Source of the DNA: Actinomycetota bacterium
GTDB lineage: Bacteria; Actinomycetota; Actinomycetes; Nanopelagicales; Nanopelagicaceae
NCBI GenBank assembly: GCA_009698515.1
Contig: WLQA01000016.1
Span: forward strand, 1 to 11,291
Direction of reading: 5' to 3'
DNA length: 11,291 nt
Shown: piece by piece, positions 1 through 6,174 of the stretch
Layout: every line of letters starts with the position of its first letter
Position numbering within the stretch: the first letter of the stretch is position 1
Position numbers and translations under genes: made by a program
The notes under the pieces: model-generated
Seen by the model: only the letters and a program-made list of their open reading frames with translations
Databases searched by the model: none
What the model was told of the DNA's origin: nothing

Positions 1-2
1 AT

Positions 3-200
3 TATATTTTTGGGGTAACAGTTCTTAAGAATCATATTTTGATGGCGCCCTGGAGCAAGGATGTAATCGCTGAATTTGAGGATCGGCTTGAGGATTTCAA
101 GGTAAATAAGAAAACAATTCAAGTTCCAGTTGACTGGAAGGTTAATGCCAAATTATTGCAAGATATTGTCAAAGAGAGAGTGAAAGAGCTTAAATCTTAA
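3..200 (+). CDS. DUF1801 (YdhG-like) domain protein, C-terminal part
   Basis: This open frame runs in from the left edge and stops with TAA at 198-200, giving about 65 C-terminal residues; the start lies outside the window. The visible part matches the end of the DUF1801 family: a strand-rich piece, then MAPWSKDVIAEFEDRL, a segment ending in KKTIQVPVD, and a final basic helix with KLLQDIVKERVKEL. In this family the same order is usually seen as a 'F...LK.Y.TSKGTIRFP.DKPLP..LV.KIVK.R' pattern, so the domain call is fairly safe. DUF1801 proteins are small cytoplasmic proteins, some annotated as iron chaperones, but the function of most is unproven. The last 11 bases overlap, tail to tail, the 3' end of the next gene on the minus strand. 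Confidence 0.72.
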   Translation, partial: YIFGVTVLKNHILMAPWSKDVIAEFEDRLEDFKVNKKTIQVPVDWKVNAKLLQDIVKERVKELKS

Positions 201-579
201 CCACTGCATCAATTACTTGTTCTGGTGTTGCACCCTCCTTTAGTTCGTGATTTATATTGGTTGGAATTCCATTTAATTGAGCTGTTGCAAGTAATGTCAT
301 TTGGGCAGCAATCTCTGTCATCCAAAAGAAAGAGCTTGGTCCGGCGCGGTCATATATTCGCTGTGCTTCGGCTAATTGTTGATCATTAAACTTCTCGCGA
401 TCATTTTTATCATCATCTAATACGCGAAGCAGAAAGTTTTTAATATCTAACGCAATACCTGTGGCATCAGCTGAGGATTTAAGTAAATCCTTTAACTCAT
501 TATCTAGTCCCCGCTTTGGTCGCTTTTTGCGATTTAGAAAAAGGTAGACCAGGGCTGTGAAGAAGAGAATCTCAAACAT
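190..579 (-). CDS. hypothetical protein with one N-terminal membrane anchor
   Basis: I do not recognise this 129-residue protein. Residues 1-16 are strongly hydrophobic (MFEILFFTALVYLFL) and are followed at once by the basic stretch RKKRPKR. By the positive-inside rule this suggests a single membrane anchor with the rest in the cytoplasm. The remainder is mainly predicted helix and rich in Asp, Asn, Lys and Gln, with no catalytic motif that I can name. The ATG at 577-579 is well supported: its mRNA carries AAAAGGAGT about seven bases upstream (complement of 585-593). The gene is divergent from the TspO-family gene, with roughly 100 bases between them, and its last 11 bases overlap the end of the DUF1801 gene. 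Real coding is likely because of the good ribosome binding site and balanced composition. Confidence 0.68.
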   Translation of the reverse strand: MFEILFFTALVYLFLNRKKRPKRGLDNELKDLLKSSADATGIALDIKNFLLRVLDDDKNDREKFNDQQLAEAQRIYDRAGPSSFFWMTEIAAQMTLLATAQLNGIPTNINHELKEGATPEQVIDAVVKI

Positions 580-653
580 TGTGTACTCCTTTTGCTCGAT
601 AATGGAAATCTACCTGTAACTACTGACAGTAAATCTGAAATAACTCAGTGTTG

Positions 654-671
654 AGCCCTTGAGATAGGGTT
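654..671 (+). promoter_or_regulatory. small hairpin covering the ribosome binding site of the TspO-family gene
   Basis: AGCCCT at 654-659 can pair with AGGGTT at 666-671 (six pairs, one a G-U) around the loop TGAGAT. The AGGG arm at 666-669 is the likely Shine-Dalgarno for the ATG at 677, so folding would hide it. A second short hairpin, CTCA-GTGT-TGAG at 644-655, competes for part of the same bases. TTGAG is also repeated at 651 and 659. The pairing is visible in the sequence; any regulatory role is inference. Confidence 0.28.
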
Positions 672-676
672 TGATT

Positions 677-1141
677 ATGTTTAAAACGGTTAGCTCCATT
701 ATTGGAGTTGCGCTAGTTGTAATTTATGTTGCCGGCTCTGGGCTGTGGGTGAATACTGGTGATAATTGGTATAGATCTTTAAATGCACCAAGTTGGCAAC
801 CGCCTGATTTTATCTTTGGAATTATTTGGCCTTACAACTTTACGGTGTTGGGCATTGTTGCGGTAAATGTTGCGCAGAAGTTAAGTGCTGGATGGGTAAT
901 TTCATACTTAAGCATCTTCGCCATCAGTGTGGTGTGTGCACTGGTTTGGGCTTATCAGTTTTATCGACCACATAATCTCTCAACTGCCTCAATTGCACTA
1001 ACTATGGTTGCCATACTTACAGTTCCATTACTAATAATTGCTATAAAGGCATCAGTTGGAGTTGGACTCCTTCTGATGCCTTATCAACTCTGGGTTATTA
1101 CAGCAGCCAGTTTAAGTTGGAACTACGCCAGACTTAATTAA
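677..1141 (+). CDS. tspO: TspO/MBR family protein (tryptophan-rich sensory protein)
   Basis: A 154-residue integral membrane protein with about five hydrophobic segments (roughly 5-22, 45-66, 73-92, 100-120, 124-145), the usual length and topology for TspO. The family signature is clear: W31-Y32, then SLNAPSWQPPDFIFGIIWPYN at 34-54, and a final helix with MPYQLWV (134-140) and WNY near the end. TspO proteins bind tetrapyrroles such as porphyrins and haem; in bacteria they have been linked to light- and oxygen-dependent or stress responses, but the reaction is debated. The start is taken as ATG 677, because AGGG at 666-669 sits seven bases upstream. An in-frame TTG at 671 would be too close to it. 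The gene stands alone, divergent from the 129-residue gene and convergent with the nuclease gene. Confidence 0.85.
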   Translation: MFKTVSSIIGVALVVIYVAGSGLWVNTGDNWYRSLNAPSWQPPDFIFGIIWPYNFTVLGIVAVNVAQKLSAGWVISYLSIFAISVVCALVWAYQFYRPHNLSTASIALTMVAILTVPLLIIAIKASVGVGLLLMPYQLWVITAASLSWNYARLN

Positions 1142-1180
1142 CCTTTAAAGGCAACTAAGTGGTTTTGAGATCCGGAAAGC

Positions 1181-1203
1181 AAGTGAGCGCAGGGCTAGCA
1201 CTT
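1181..1203. terminator. weak imperfect hairpin between convergent genes, possible terminator
   Basis: The 72-base gap between the TspO-family stop and the nuclease stop holds AAGTG-AGC at 1181-1188 and GCT-AG-CACTT at 1194-1203. They can pair as a 5+3 base-pair stem with a two-base bulge and a five-base loop. No strong run of T follows on either strand (only TTACTTAATTACTT on the plus side), so an intrinsic terminator is possible but weak. Confidence 0.25.
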
Positions 1204-1213
1204 ACTTAATTAC

Positions 1214-1867
1214 TTATTTACTAATACAACCTTTTAATAACTCAGAAATTTTACTCTTCTCTGGCGAAGTAACCCACAACTTATACTTTGTTTTCACTGA
1301 AACTTGGCGAGCAACATATGTGCAGCGATAAGAGTTATAAGGTGGCAGCCAGGTAGCAGCATCACCATCACCTTTTTGACGATTTAACTTGTAATCAACT
1401 GCTAAGAGATTAAGTGGGTCATTAGCAAAATTTGTGCGCTGGATGAGCGTTAGTTGAAATGCGCCAGTCTGCCAAGCATTAGATAGCGCAACCACATGAT
1501 CTATATCAATAGTTGATGCGGATTTACTAAGATCAAAGATAATTATTTTATTGCTATAGGGATCTAGTAATGACCCAGTAATTACCTTGCATTTATTGGT
1601 ATCTGCTTTAAATGTAACTTTGGTTAAATCCCTTTTGAGAATGTCATTTCTACTGTCACAACCATTTTTATCTGGATCTTTCCAGTGCGGAAATTGTTCT
1701 CGACTATAACCAGTCTTTGCAGCTCGGCCCTTAACCGGTAATTTATTTAAAGCGGTTAAAGCAGTTTCATATTGAGATTTTGTAGCGGTCGCAGTATCGG
1801 CTGCATTTGATATTTGGGTTGGAAAAAGTAACGAGGTCGCAAGTAAGGCTGACCCAATTTTTCTCAT
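1214..1867 (-). CDS. secreted HNH endonuclease family protein (DUF1524/GmrSD C-terminal-like)
   Basis: A 217-residue protein that probably cuts nucleic acid outside the cell. Residues 1-22 form a signal peptide: a basic MRK, a hydrophobic core, and a cleavage site near SNA-AD at 22-23. The mature part follows the pattern of secreted actinobacterial HNH proteins: a GR..YSREQFPHW block at 47-62, DKNGCDSRND at 66-75, DPYS at 102-105, the metal/catalytic core DIDHVV at 121-126, LSNAWQTGA at 128-136, FANDPLNLL at 147-155, and NRQKGD at 162-167. The probable active-site residues are H124, N153 and N162. Four cysteines in the mature part (70, 93, 182, 214) could form two disulphides, which fits export. 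The start is ATG 1867; a GAGGG about 12 bases upstream is a rather distant ribosome site. The gene stands alone, with no immunity-like partner beside it. Substrate (DNA or RNA) cannot be told from sequence. Confidence 0.83.
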   Translation of the reverse strand: MRKIGSALLATSLLFPTQISNAADTATATKSQYETALTALNKLPVKGRAAKTGYSREQFPHWKDPDKNGCDSRNDILKRDLTKVTFKADTNKCKVITGSLLDPYSNKIIIFDLSKSASTIDIDHVVALSNAWQTGAFQLTLIQRTNFANDPLNLLAVDYKLNRQKGDGDAATWLPPYNSYRCTYVARQVSVKTKYKLWVTSPEKSKISELLKGCISK

Positions 1868-1940
1868 GGAAATACTTTACCCTCTGTACTCTTTTATTTG
1901 AGCAAATTAACTCTCTGTAATTTACACAGCCTTTATTAAA

Positions 1941-1968
1941 TTCACAGCTAAATTACTATTTATATAAA
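1941..1968 (+). promoter_or_regulatory. probable promoter of the hicA-like gene
   Basis: TTCACA at 1941-1946 (5 of 6 matches to TTGACA) is followed, after 16 bases, by TATAAA at 1963-1968 (5 of 6 to TATAAT). Transcription would start near 1975, leaving a leader of just over 20 bases before ATG 1998. The -10 box lies inside a perfect 12-base palindrome, ATTTATATAAAT at 1958-1969. Boxes and spacing are seen; activity is inferred. Confidence 0.5.
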
Positions 1969-1997
1969 TGATCAGTGCTTGCTAAAACAATTGGTGG

Positions 1998-2234
1998 ATG
2001 CGAAAATTTCCATCAGTTAAAGCAAAAATTCTGTATCGAGTTTTAACAACAGCACCAATAAATTACATCTTGAAAAGGCAGAAGGGATCTCATCGAATGC
2101 TTGTCTGCGAAGGACGAAGAACCATAAATTTTTCTTGGCATGACAGCGATGAAATTTCAGGCTGGAAAGTTAGAGATTTATTAATGGAGTATGCCGGATT
2201 AAGCGAATTGGAAGCGTTGGAGGTTCTATCTTGA
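1998..2234 (+). CDS. hicA: HicA-like (YcfA) mRNA interferase toxin
   Basis: A 78-residue basic protein of the HicA/YcfA family, small double-stranded-RNA-binding-fold toxins that cleave mRNA and arrest translation. The key family motif is present: KRQKGSHRML at 26-35, in which H32 is the expected catalytic histidine. It is followed by a strand with TINFSWHD and a helix WKVRDLLMEYAGLS, the usual end of the fold. ATG 1998 is the only start after the in-frame TAA at 1983. GGTGG lies directly against it, too close to be a normal Shine-Dalgarno, so initiation is probably weak. The stop codon overlaps the start of the downstream HicB-like gene by three bases, so the pair forms one operon. The N-terminus is slightly longer than the shortest HicA proteins. 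The family call is good; toxicity is not shown. Confidence 0.75.
   Translation: MRKFPSVKAKILYRVLTTAPINYILKRQKGSHRMLVCEGRRTINFSWHDSDEISGWKVRDLLMEYAGLSELEALEVLS
2219..2223 (+). promoter_or_regulatory. strong ribosome binding site that fixes the TTG start of the hicB-like gene
   Basis: GGAGG at 2219-2223, inside the end of the toxin gene, lies seven bases before TTG 2231. This perfect Shine-Dalgarno is better than the toxin's own, so the antitoxin-like protein may be made in excess. It also makes TTG the convincing start, since no ATG or GTG lies nearby in that frame. Confidence 0.6.
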
Positions 2235-2431
2235 AGCAGGTTGAAGTTAGATATTCATTTAATGAAGGGCAATGGTCCGCCGAAACCGATGAATTCGGCA
2301 TCGGATACAGCCATCCAGAGTTTAATCTCGCTAAAGAAGTTATAACCAAATCTGTCTATTTCTTTTATGAGAATGAAGATATTGAGATCATAGAGAAGAT
2401 TACGCCTTTGCAAAGCCAGGCAGTCATTTAA
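2231..2431 (+). CDS. hicB: short HicB-like antitoxin
   Basis: A 66-residue acidic protein beginning at TTG 2231, overlapping the TGA of the toxin gene in the sequence TTGA. It starts with a strand-rich VEVRYSFNEGQWSAETDE segment and continues with GYSHPEFNLAKEVITKSVYFF, the pattern of the HicB partial RNase-H-like fold ('..v..f..dgg.w.a....e..g......t..eA...'). HicB antitoxins bind and block HicA. Many carry a C-terminal ribbon-helix-helix or helix-turn-helix domain for autoregulation. Here there is none: the protein ends soon after the fold, as in short stand-alone HicB-type proteins. The family call rests on weak sequence similarity plus its place behind hicA, size and charge, so I am less sure than for the toxin. 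The -35 box of the next promoter overlaps its stop codon. Confidence 0.6.
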   Translation: MKQVEVRYSFNEGQWSAETDEFGIGYSHPEFNLAKEVITKSVYFFYENEDIEIIEKITPLQSQAVI

Positions 2432-2455
2432 CAATTCTCTATCACTTAGTAGATT
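2428..2455 (+). promoter_or_regulatory. probable promoter of the hydroxyproline operon
   Basis: TTAACA at 2428-2433 (5 of 6 to TTGACA) and TAGATT at 2450-2455 (TANNNT type, 4 of 6 to TATAAT) are separated by 16 bases. The -10 box ends six bases before the GTG start at 2462. This is the spacing expected if transcription starts at or next to the start codon, giving a leaderless mRNA, a common mode in Actinobacteria. The -35 box overlaps the stop codon of the hicB-like gene. Confidence 0.48.
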
Positions 2456-2461
2456 TAGGGG

Positions 2462-3619
2462 GTGAGATCCCCTGATGCGATAGTCATAGGTGCCGGAGTT
2501 GTTGGTGCTTGTAGCGCGCTGGCTTTAACAAATGCTGGGTTAAAGGTTTTAGTAATTGATCGCGGGCCAGTAGCTAGTGGCACAACTGGTGCGGGTGAAG
2601 GAAATATTTTAGTTTCAGATAAAGAGCCAAGCCCAGAATTAACTTTAGCTCTTAGATCTCGTGATGCTTGGTTTGAAGTAAATGCAGATATTGATGGTGG
2701 CTTTGAATTAGAAGATAAAGGTGGGGTTGTTGTTTCAAGAAGTGAAAAAGGAATTGCTGATTTAAAAAAACTTGCCGCCTTGCAACGTGCAGCTGGAATT
2801 GATGCACAAGAGGTGAATGGCGCAGAGTTACAAAAGTTAGAACCATTTATCTCTAAAAATGTTGAGTTTGGAGTTTTATATCCGCAAGATGCACAGTGCC
2901 AACCAATGCTTGCAGCGGCGCAAATTATGCGTGCAGTTAGAAAACGTGGTGGTGCATTTGTGCAGGGTGAGAATGTTATAAGTATTGATTCAATCAATGG
3001 CGCAGTAATTGGATTAACAACAGATAAGAGTAAGTACTCATCCCCGATCGTAATTAATGCAACTGGAACTTGGGCTGGGGAGATAGCAAAGTTGGCTGGT
3101 TCAGATCTACCAATTATGCCAAGACGTGGTTTTATTTTGGTTACAGCACCTGCCGGTAAAATTATTAACCATAAAGTTTATGATGCTGATTATGTGGCCA
3201 ATGTGGCAAGTGGTGATGCCGATCTGCAATCTTCAGCAGTAGTAGAAGGAACGGCAAGTGGCACGATTTTAATTGGTGCATCTCGTGAGCGAGTTGGTTT
3301 TAAAAATGATTTAGATGTTTCAATTCTTCGTCAATTAGCACGGCAAGCAATTTCATTATTTCCAGTATTGGAAAATATTCAACTACTTCGTGCATACAGA
3401 GGCTTTCGTCCATACGCCCCAGATCATTTGCCAGTAATTGGTGAGGATGCAAATGTAAAAGGGTTGTGGCATGCCGCAGGACATGAAGGTGCTGGAATTG
3501 GTTTAGCACCAGCAACAGCAGAGTTAATAACTGCGCAAATAACTGGGCGTAAAACATTTATGGATCCGACACCATTTTCACCTGCCAGATTTGTGGGGGC
3601 CAATCATGTCGCCAGCTGA
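2462..3619 (+). CDS. FAD-dependent oxidoreductase, DAAO/HcnC-like subunit of D-hydroxyproline dehydrogenase
   Basis: A 385-residue flavoprotein of the DAAO/glycine-oxidase fold and the probable catalytic subunit that oxidises cis-4-hydroxy-D-proline to pyrroline-4-hydroxy-2-carboxylate. The N-terminal Rossmann motif GAGVVG at 10-15 is followed by the acidic residue D33 that binds the FAD ribose. The C-terminus has the family's closing pattern: YRGFRPYAPDHLPVIG, then HAAGHEGAGIGLAPATAELI. GTG 2462 must be the start: an in-frame TAG lies at 2456 and the FAD motif begins within ten codons. The G-run at 2458-2462 touches the start codon, so no properly spaced ribosome site exists and leaderless translation is likely. 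The nearest families are HcnC (cyanide synthase), octopine/nopaline oxidase B subunits and D-hydroxyproline dehydrogenase. The downstream epimerase and deaminase favour the last. It overlaps the next gene by 14 bases. Confidence 0.85.
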   Translation: MRSPDAIVIGAGVVGACSALALTNAGLKVLVIDRGPVASGTTGAGEGNILVSDKEPSPELTLALRSRDAWFEVNADIDGGFELEDKGGVVVSRSEKGIADLKKLAALQRAAGIDAQEVNGAELQKLEPFISKNVEFGVLYPQDAQCQPMLAAAQIMRAVRKRGGAFVQGENVISIDSINGAVIGLTTDKSKYSSPIVINATGTWAGEIAKLAGSDLPIMPRRGFILVTAPAGKIINHKVYDADYVANVASGDADLQSSAVVEGTASGTILIGASRERVGFKNDLDVSILRQLARQAISLFPVLENIQLLRAYRGFRPYAPDHLPVIGEDANVKGLWHAAGHEGAGIGLAPATAELITAQITGRKTFMDPTPFSPARFVGANHVAS

Positions 3620-3872
3620 AATTAAGTTTTACTTTGATGACCAAGAGGTCATTGGATTAACTGGGCAATCGGTGGGGGCTGCCTTGCTAGCAAATGGTGA
3701 TCGAATTTTGCGCAAAACTAGATTTAATGAAAAAGCTCGCGGTGTTTTTTGTGGCATCGGAGTTTGCTTTGATTGTTTAGTTGTAATTGATGGCCTAGCT
3801 AATCAACGTGCTTGCATCACTGAAATTAAAGCGGGCATGAAGGTACAAACCCAAGCAGGTGCCGATGCATAA
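3606..3872 (+). CDS. small [2Fe-2S]-binding subunit (HcnA-like) of D-hydroxyproline dehydrogenase
   Basis: An 88-residue protein with a ferredoxin-type [2Fe-2S] site: C49-x4-C54-x2-C57-x12-C70, in the context FCGIGVCFDC and RAC. It is a full-length member of the HcnA/OoxA-N type of small subunit, whose job is to pass electrons within the three-part dehydrogenase complex. The ATG at 3606 is chosen because GGGGG at 3595-3599 lies six bases upstream. An in-frame TTG at 3591 would add five residues but has no ribosome site. The start lies 14 bases inside the preceding flavoprotein gene and the end runs 8 bases into the next flavoprotein gene. All three subunits are therefore translated from interlocked frames, which fits fixed stoichiometry. 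Confidence 0.87.
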   Translation: MSPAEIKFYFDDQEVIGLTGQSVGAALLANGDRILRKTRFNEKARGVFCGIGVCFDCLVVIDGLANQRACITEIKAGMKVQTQAGADA

Positions 3873-5250
3873 CGTGGTTATTGTCGGCGGTGGTCCTGCC
3901 GGATTAAGCGCAGCATTATCTGCAGCAGCAGCTGGTGCGCCAGTCTTATTACTAGATAGCAATCCCAGATTAGGTGGCCAATATTGGCGCCAACCAGATG
4001 AATCATTTGGTGATCAAGGTAGCCAACACTTTGATTTGGAAACAGGATTGCTGTTAATCAATGCAGTTAAAGCACGAAAAGAGATTGAAGTTTGGTCTGG
4101 TGCGCAAATTTGGAGTGCCACTCATAAAGATGGTGTTAACACCTTACGAGTTTTAGTAAATGGTAAAGAAAAGATTATTAATACCGGCAACTTAATTTTG
4201 TGTACTGGTGCTTATGATCGCACTCTCCCATTTCCAGGCTGGGATATTCCAGGTGTAATGACTCCTGGTGGTGTGCAATCTTTAATTAAAGGCCACGGCG
4301 TGCTTGCCGGCAAAAAGGTAGTTGTTGCTGGATCTGGACCCTTCTTGCTGCCAGTGGCAGCTGGTGTGGTTAAAGCAGGTGGTTCTGTTGTGGAGTTACT
4401 AGAAGCAAATAAATCTCGCAGATGGATCACCTCTTTATTTGTAGTTCTAGAGAATTTAAGCAAAATCAAAGAGGGTTTTTATTACATTAAAACGATTAGT
4501 GAAGCCAAGGTTCGTGCCAGGTTTGGTTATGCAGTAGTTGCTGCCCATGCAGGTGTTAATGGCGAACTTGATTCAGTTGATGTTGCCAAAATAAATCGAA
4601 ATTTTAAGATTAAAAAGGTGCGCAATGTTAAGTGTGATGTGGCAGCAATCGGTTGGGGCTTTACGCCAGATACAACACTTGCGGGCACATTAGGTTGCAA
4701 ACAAATCGTGGCTAAGGATGGAGCTGTTGTAGTTAGCGCAGATTCAAATCAACAAAGCAGCGTTGCTGGAGTATTTGTGGCTGGTGAAATAACTGGAATA
4801 GGTGGCAGTGAGCTATCTATGGCAGAGGGTGTAATTGCTGGATTATCTGCAGCGAAGTTTGTTGGTTGCAAAGTTGAGGTACTAAAAGCTCATCGTGCGC
4901 GTCGTGCAAAGAAACAAAGATTTGCAACTGCGCTGATCAACTCTTATCCAATTAAAGATGGTTGGAAATCTTGGGTGCATCAAGAAACAATTATTTGTAG
5001 ATGCGAAGAGGTAAAGTTAAAGGATTTGCATTATGCAATTGATGAATTAGGAGCTACTGATTCTCGAACCGCAAAATTGTTGACCCGATGTGGCATGGGA
5101 ATGTGCCAAGGCAGAATCTGTGGCAGGTCAGTAGTTGATCTTGTTGCCGATCAATTAAATGTCTCACCAACTGATACCGATCGAATCTCTGCGGTAAATA
5201 GGCCGATCATCACACCAATTTCACTTGGTCAATTAGCAGCGGGCGAGTAA
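3865..5250 (+). CDS. FAD/NAD(P)-binding oxidoreductase with BFD-like [2Fe-2S] domain (HcnB-like subunit)
   Basis: A 461-residue flavoprotein, probably the second large subunit of D-hydroxyproline dehydrogenase. The N-terminal FAD site is GGGPAG at 8-13, followed by LGGQYWRQ. A second nucleotide-binding motif, GSGPFLLPVA, begins at G156. Then come AIGWGFTPD and GVFVAGEITGIGGS, the C-terminal FAD motif of pyridine-nucleotide-disulphide-type reductases. The last 90 residues form a BFD-like [2Fe-2S] domain with C378-x-C380-x28-C409-x4-C414. This architecture is that of HcnB and of the A subunits of octopine/nopaline oxidase. ATG 3865 is preferred, with AGG at 3857-3859 as a short ribosome site. 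GTG 3859, two codons earlier, is an alternative. The complex would carry two flavins and two iron-sulphur clusters and probably feeds electrons to the respiratory chain; the acceptor cannot be read from sequence. Confidence 0.87.
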   Translation: MHNVVIVGGGPAGLSAALSAAAAGAPVLLLDSNPRLGGQYWRQPDESFGDQGSQHFDLETGLLLINAVKARKEIEVWSGAQIWSATHKDGVNTLRVLVNGKEKIINTGNLILCTGAYDRTLPFPGWDIPGVMTPGGVQSLIKGHGVLAGKKVVVAGSGPFLLPVAAGVVKAGGSVVELLEANKSRRWITSLFVVLENLSKIKEGFYYIKTISEAKVRARFGYAVVAAHAGVNGELDSVDVAKINRNFKIKKVRNVKCDVAAIGWGFTPDTTLAGTLGCKQIVAKDGAVVVSADSNQQSSVAGVFVAGEITGIGGSELSMAEGVIAGLSAAKFVGCKVEVLKAHRARRAKKQRFATALINSYPIKDGWKSWVHQETIICRCEEVKLKDLHYAIDELGATDSRTAKLLTRCGMGMCQGRICGRSVVDLVADQLNVSPTDTDRISAVNRPIITPISLGQLAAGE

Positions 5251-5259
5251 GTTTTGCCC

Positions 5260-6168
5260 ATGAGCTCACCTAAAACAAAACCATGGCATGGCGTATTAAC
5301 CGCTACTGCACTTCCATTTAATTCTGATCTTTCAGTTAATTACGACAAGTACGCCGAACACATTAAGTGGCAGGCCGAAAATGGCGTGCACGGAGCGATT
5401 CCTAATGGATCACTTGGTGAGTACCAAGTTTTAACAGCTGATGAGCGCACCCAAGTATTAAAGACAGCTCTCGCTGCTGCTCCTGCCGGTTTTAATATCG
5501 TGCCAGGTGTTGCCGCATATGGCGCAGCTGAATCTCGTCGATGGACAGAGCAAGCAGCAGAACTTGGCGCAAAGTGCGTAATGCTTTTGCCACCAACTGC
5601 ATATCGTGCAAATGAGGATGAAATTGTTGCTCACTACAAAGAGGTCAGCAAAGTGGGTCTACCAATCATTGCTTACAACAATCCATTTGATACCAAGGTA
5701 GATTTAACTCCACAACTAGTTGGCCGGATTGCTAATGAAGCAGAAAATGTTGTTGCGATTAAAGAGTTTTCCGGTGATGTGCGCCGAGTTTGGCAAATAC
5801 ATCAACATGCTCCGCGGATTGAAGTTTTAGTTGGCGCTGATGATGTGTTGCTTGAGTTAACAACTGGTGGTGTTGTTGGTTGGATTGCCGGTTTTCCAAA
5901 TGCGTTGCCACGCGAATCTGTTGATCTTTATGAGATGTGTGTTGCTGGAAATTACAAAGAAGCAGCGCCTATTTACGCAGCAGTGCATAATCTTTTCAGC
6001 TGGGATTCTCGCAAAGAGTTTATTGTTGCCATTAAGGTAGCAATGGAGGCGGTTGGTCGCTACGGCGGACCTACTCGCCTACCTCGTTTGCCACTTCCAG
6101 CAAATGATCTTGCTCAGTTGAAGAAGGATATTGAGCAAGCAGTAAATTTCTACAAAAACCGCAAGTAG
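5260..6168 (+). CDS. DapA-family protein, probable pyrroline-4-hydroxy-2-carboxylate deaminase
   Basis: A 302-residue protein of the dihydrodipicolinate synthase/N-acetylneuraminate lyase (TIM-barrel, Schiff-base) family, of normal length. The catalytic pair is visible: Y139 in IIAYNNP and the Schiff-base lysine K168 in VVAIKEFSGD. The substrate loop reads NGSLGE at 49-54 where true DapA has G-T-T-G-E, so lysine biosynthesis is unlikely. Next to a hydroxyproline epimerase and a D-hydroxyproline dehydrogenase, the expected reaction is deamination and dehydration of pyrroline-4-hydroxy-2-carboxylate to 2-oxoglutarate semialdehyde and ammonia (EC 3.5.4.22; called HypD in Sinorhizobium). ATG 5260 is chosen. 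A TTG two codons earlier (5254) is possible and has the better spacing to the weak GGGCGAG at 5241-5247. Nine bases separate it from the upstream stop and six from the epimerase gene. Function rests on context plus family. Confidence 0.82.
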   Translation: MSSPKTKPWHGVLTATALPFNSDLSVNYDKYAEHIKWQAENGVHGAIPNGSLGEYQVLTADERTQVLKTALAAAPAGFNIVPGVAAYGAAESRRWTEQAAELGAKCVMLLPPTAYRANEDEIVAHYKEVSKVGLPIIAYNNPFDTKVDLTPQLVGRIANEAENVVAIKEFSGDVRRVWQIHQHAPRIEVLVGADDVLLELTTGGVVGWIAGFPNALPRESVDLYEMCVAGNYKEAAPIYAAVHNLFSWDSRKEFIVAIKVAMEAVGRYGGPTRLPRLPLPANDLAQLKKDIEQAVNFYKNRK

Positions 6169-6174
6169 GACAAT

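Noticed and set aside
2455..2997. A 180-codon open frame on the minus strand opposite the first flavoprotein gene.
   Set aside because: It lies fully inside a gene with clear FAD motifs, has biased Ser/Pro/Ala composition typical of an antisense frame, and has no recognisable domain.
2462..5250. Reading the three oxidoreductase genes as a hydrogen cyanide synthase (hcnABC) set.
   Set aside because: The subunit architecture matches, but the hydroxyproline epimerase and the DapA-like deaminase in the same operon make D-hydroxyproline dehydrogenase the better call.
5260..6168. Calling the DapA-family gene true dapA, given dapF in the same window.
   Set aside because: The NGSLGE loop departs from GTTGE, the gene is in a separate operon on the other strand, and it is sandwiched between hydroxyproline genes.
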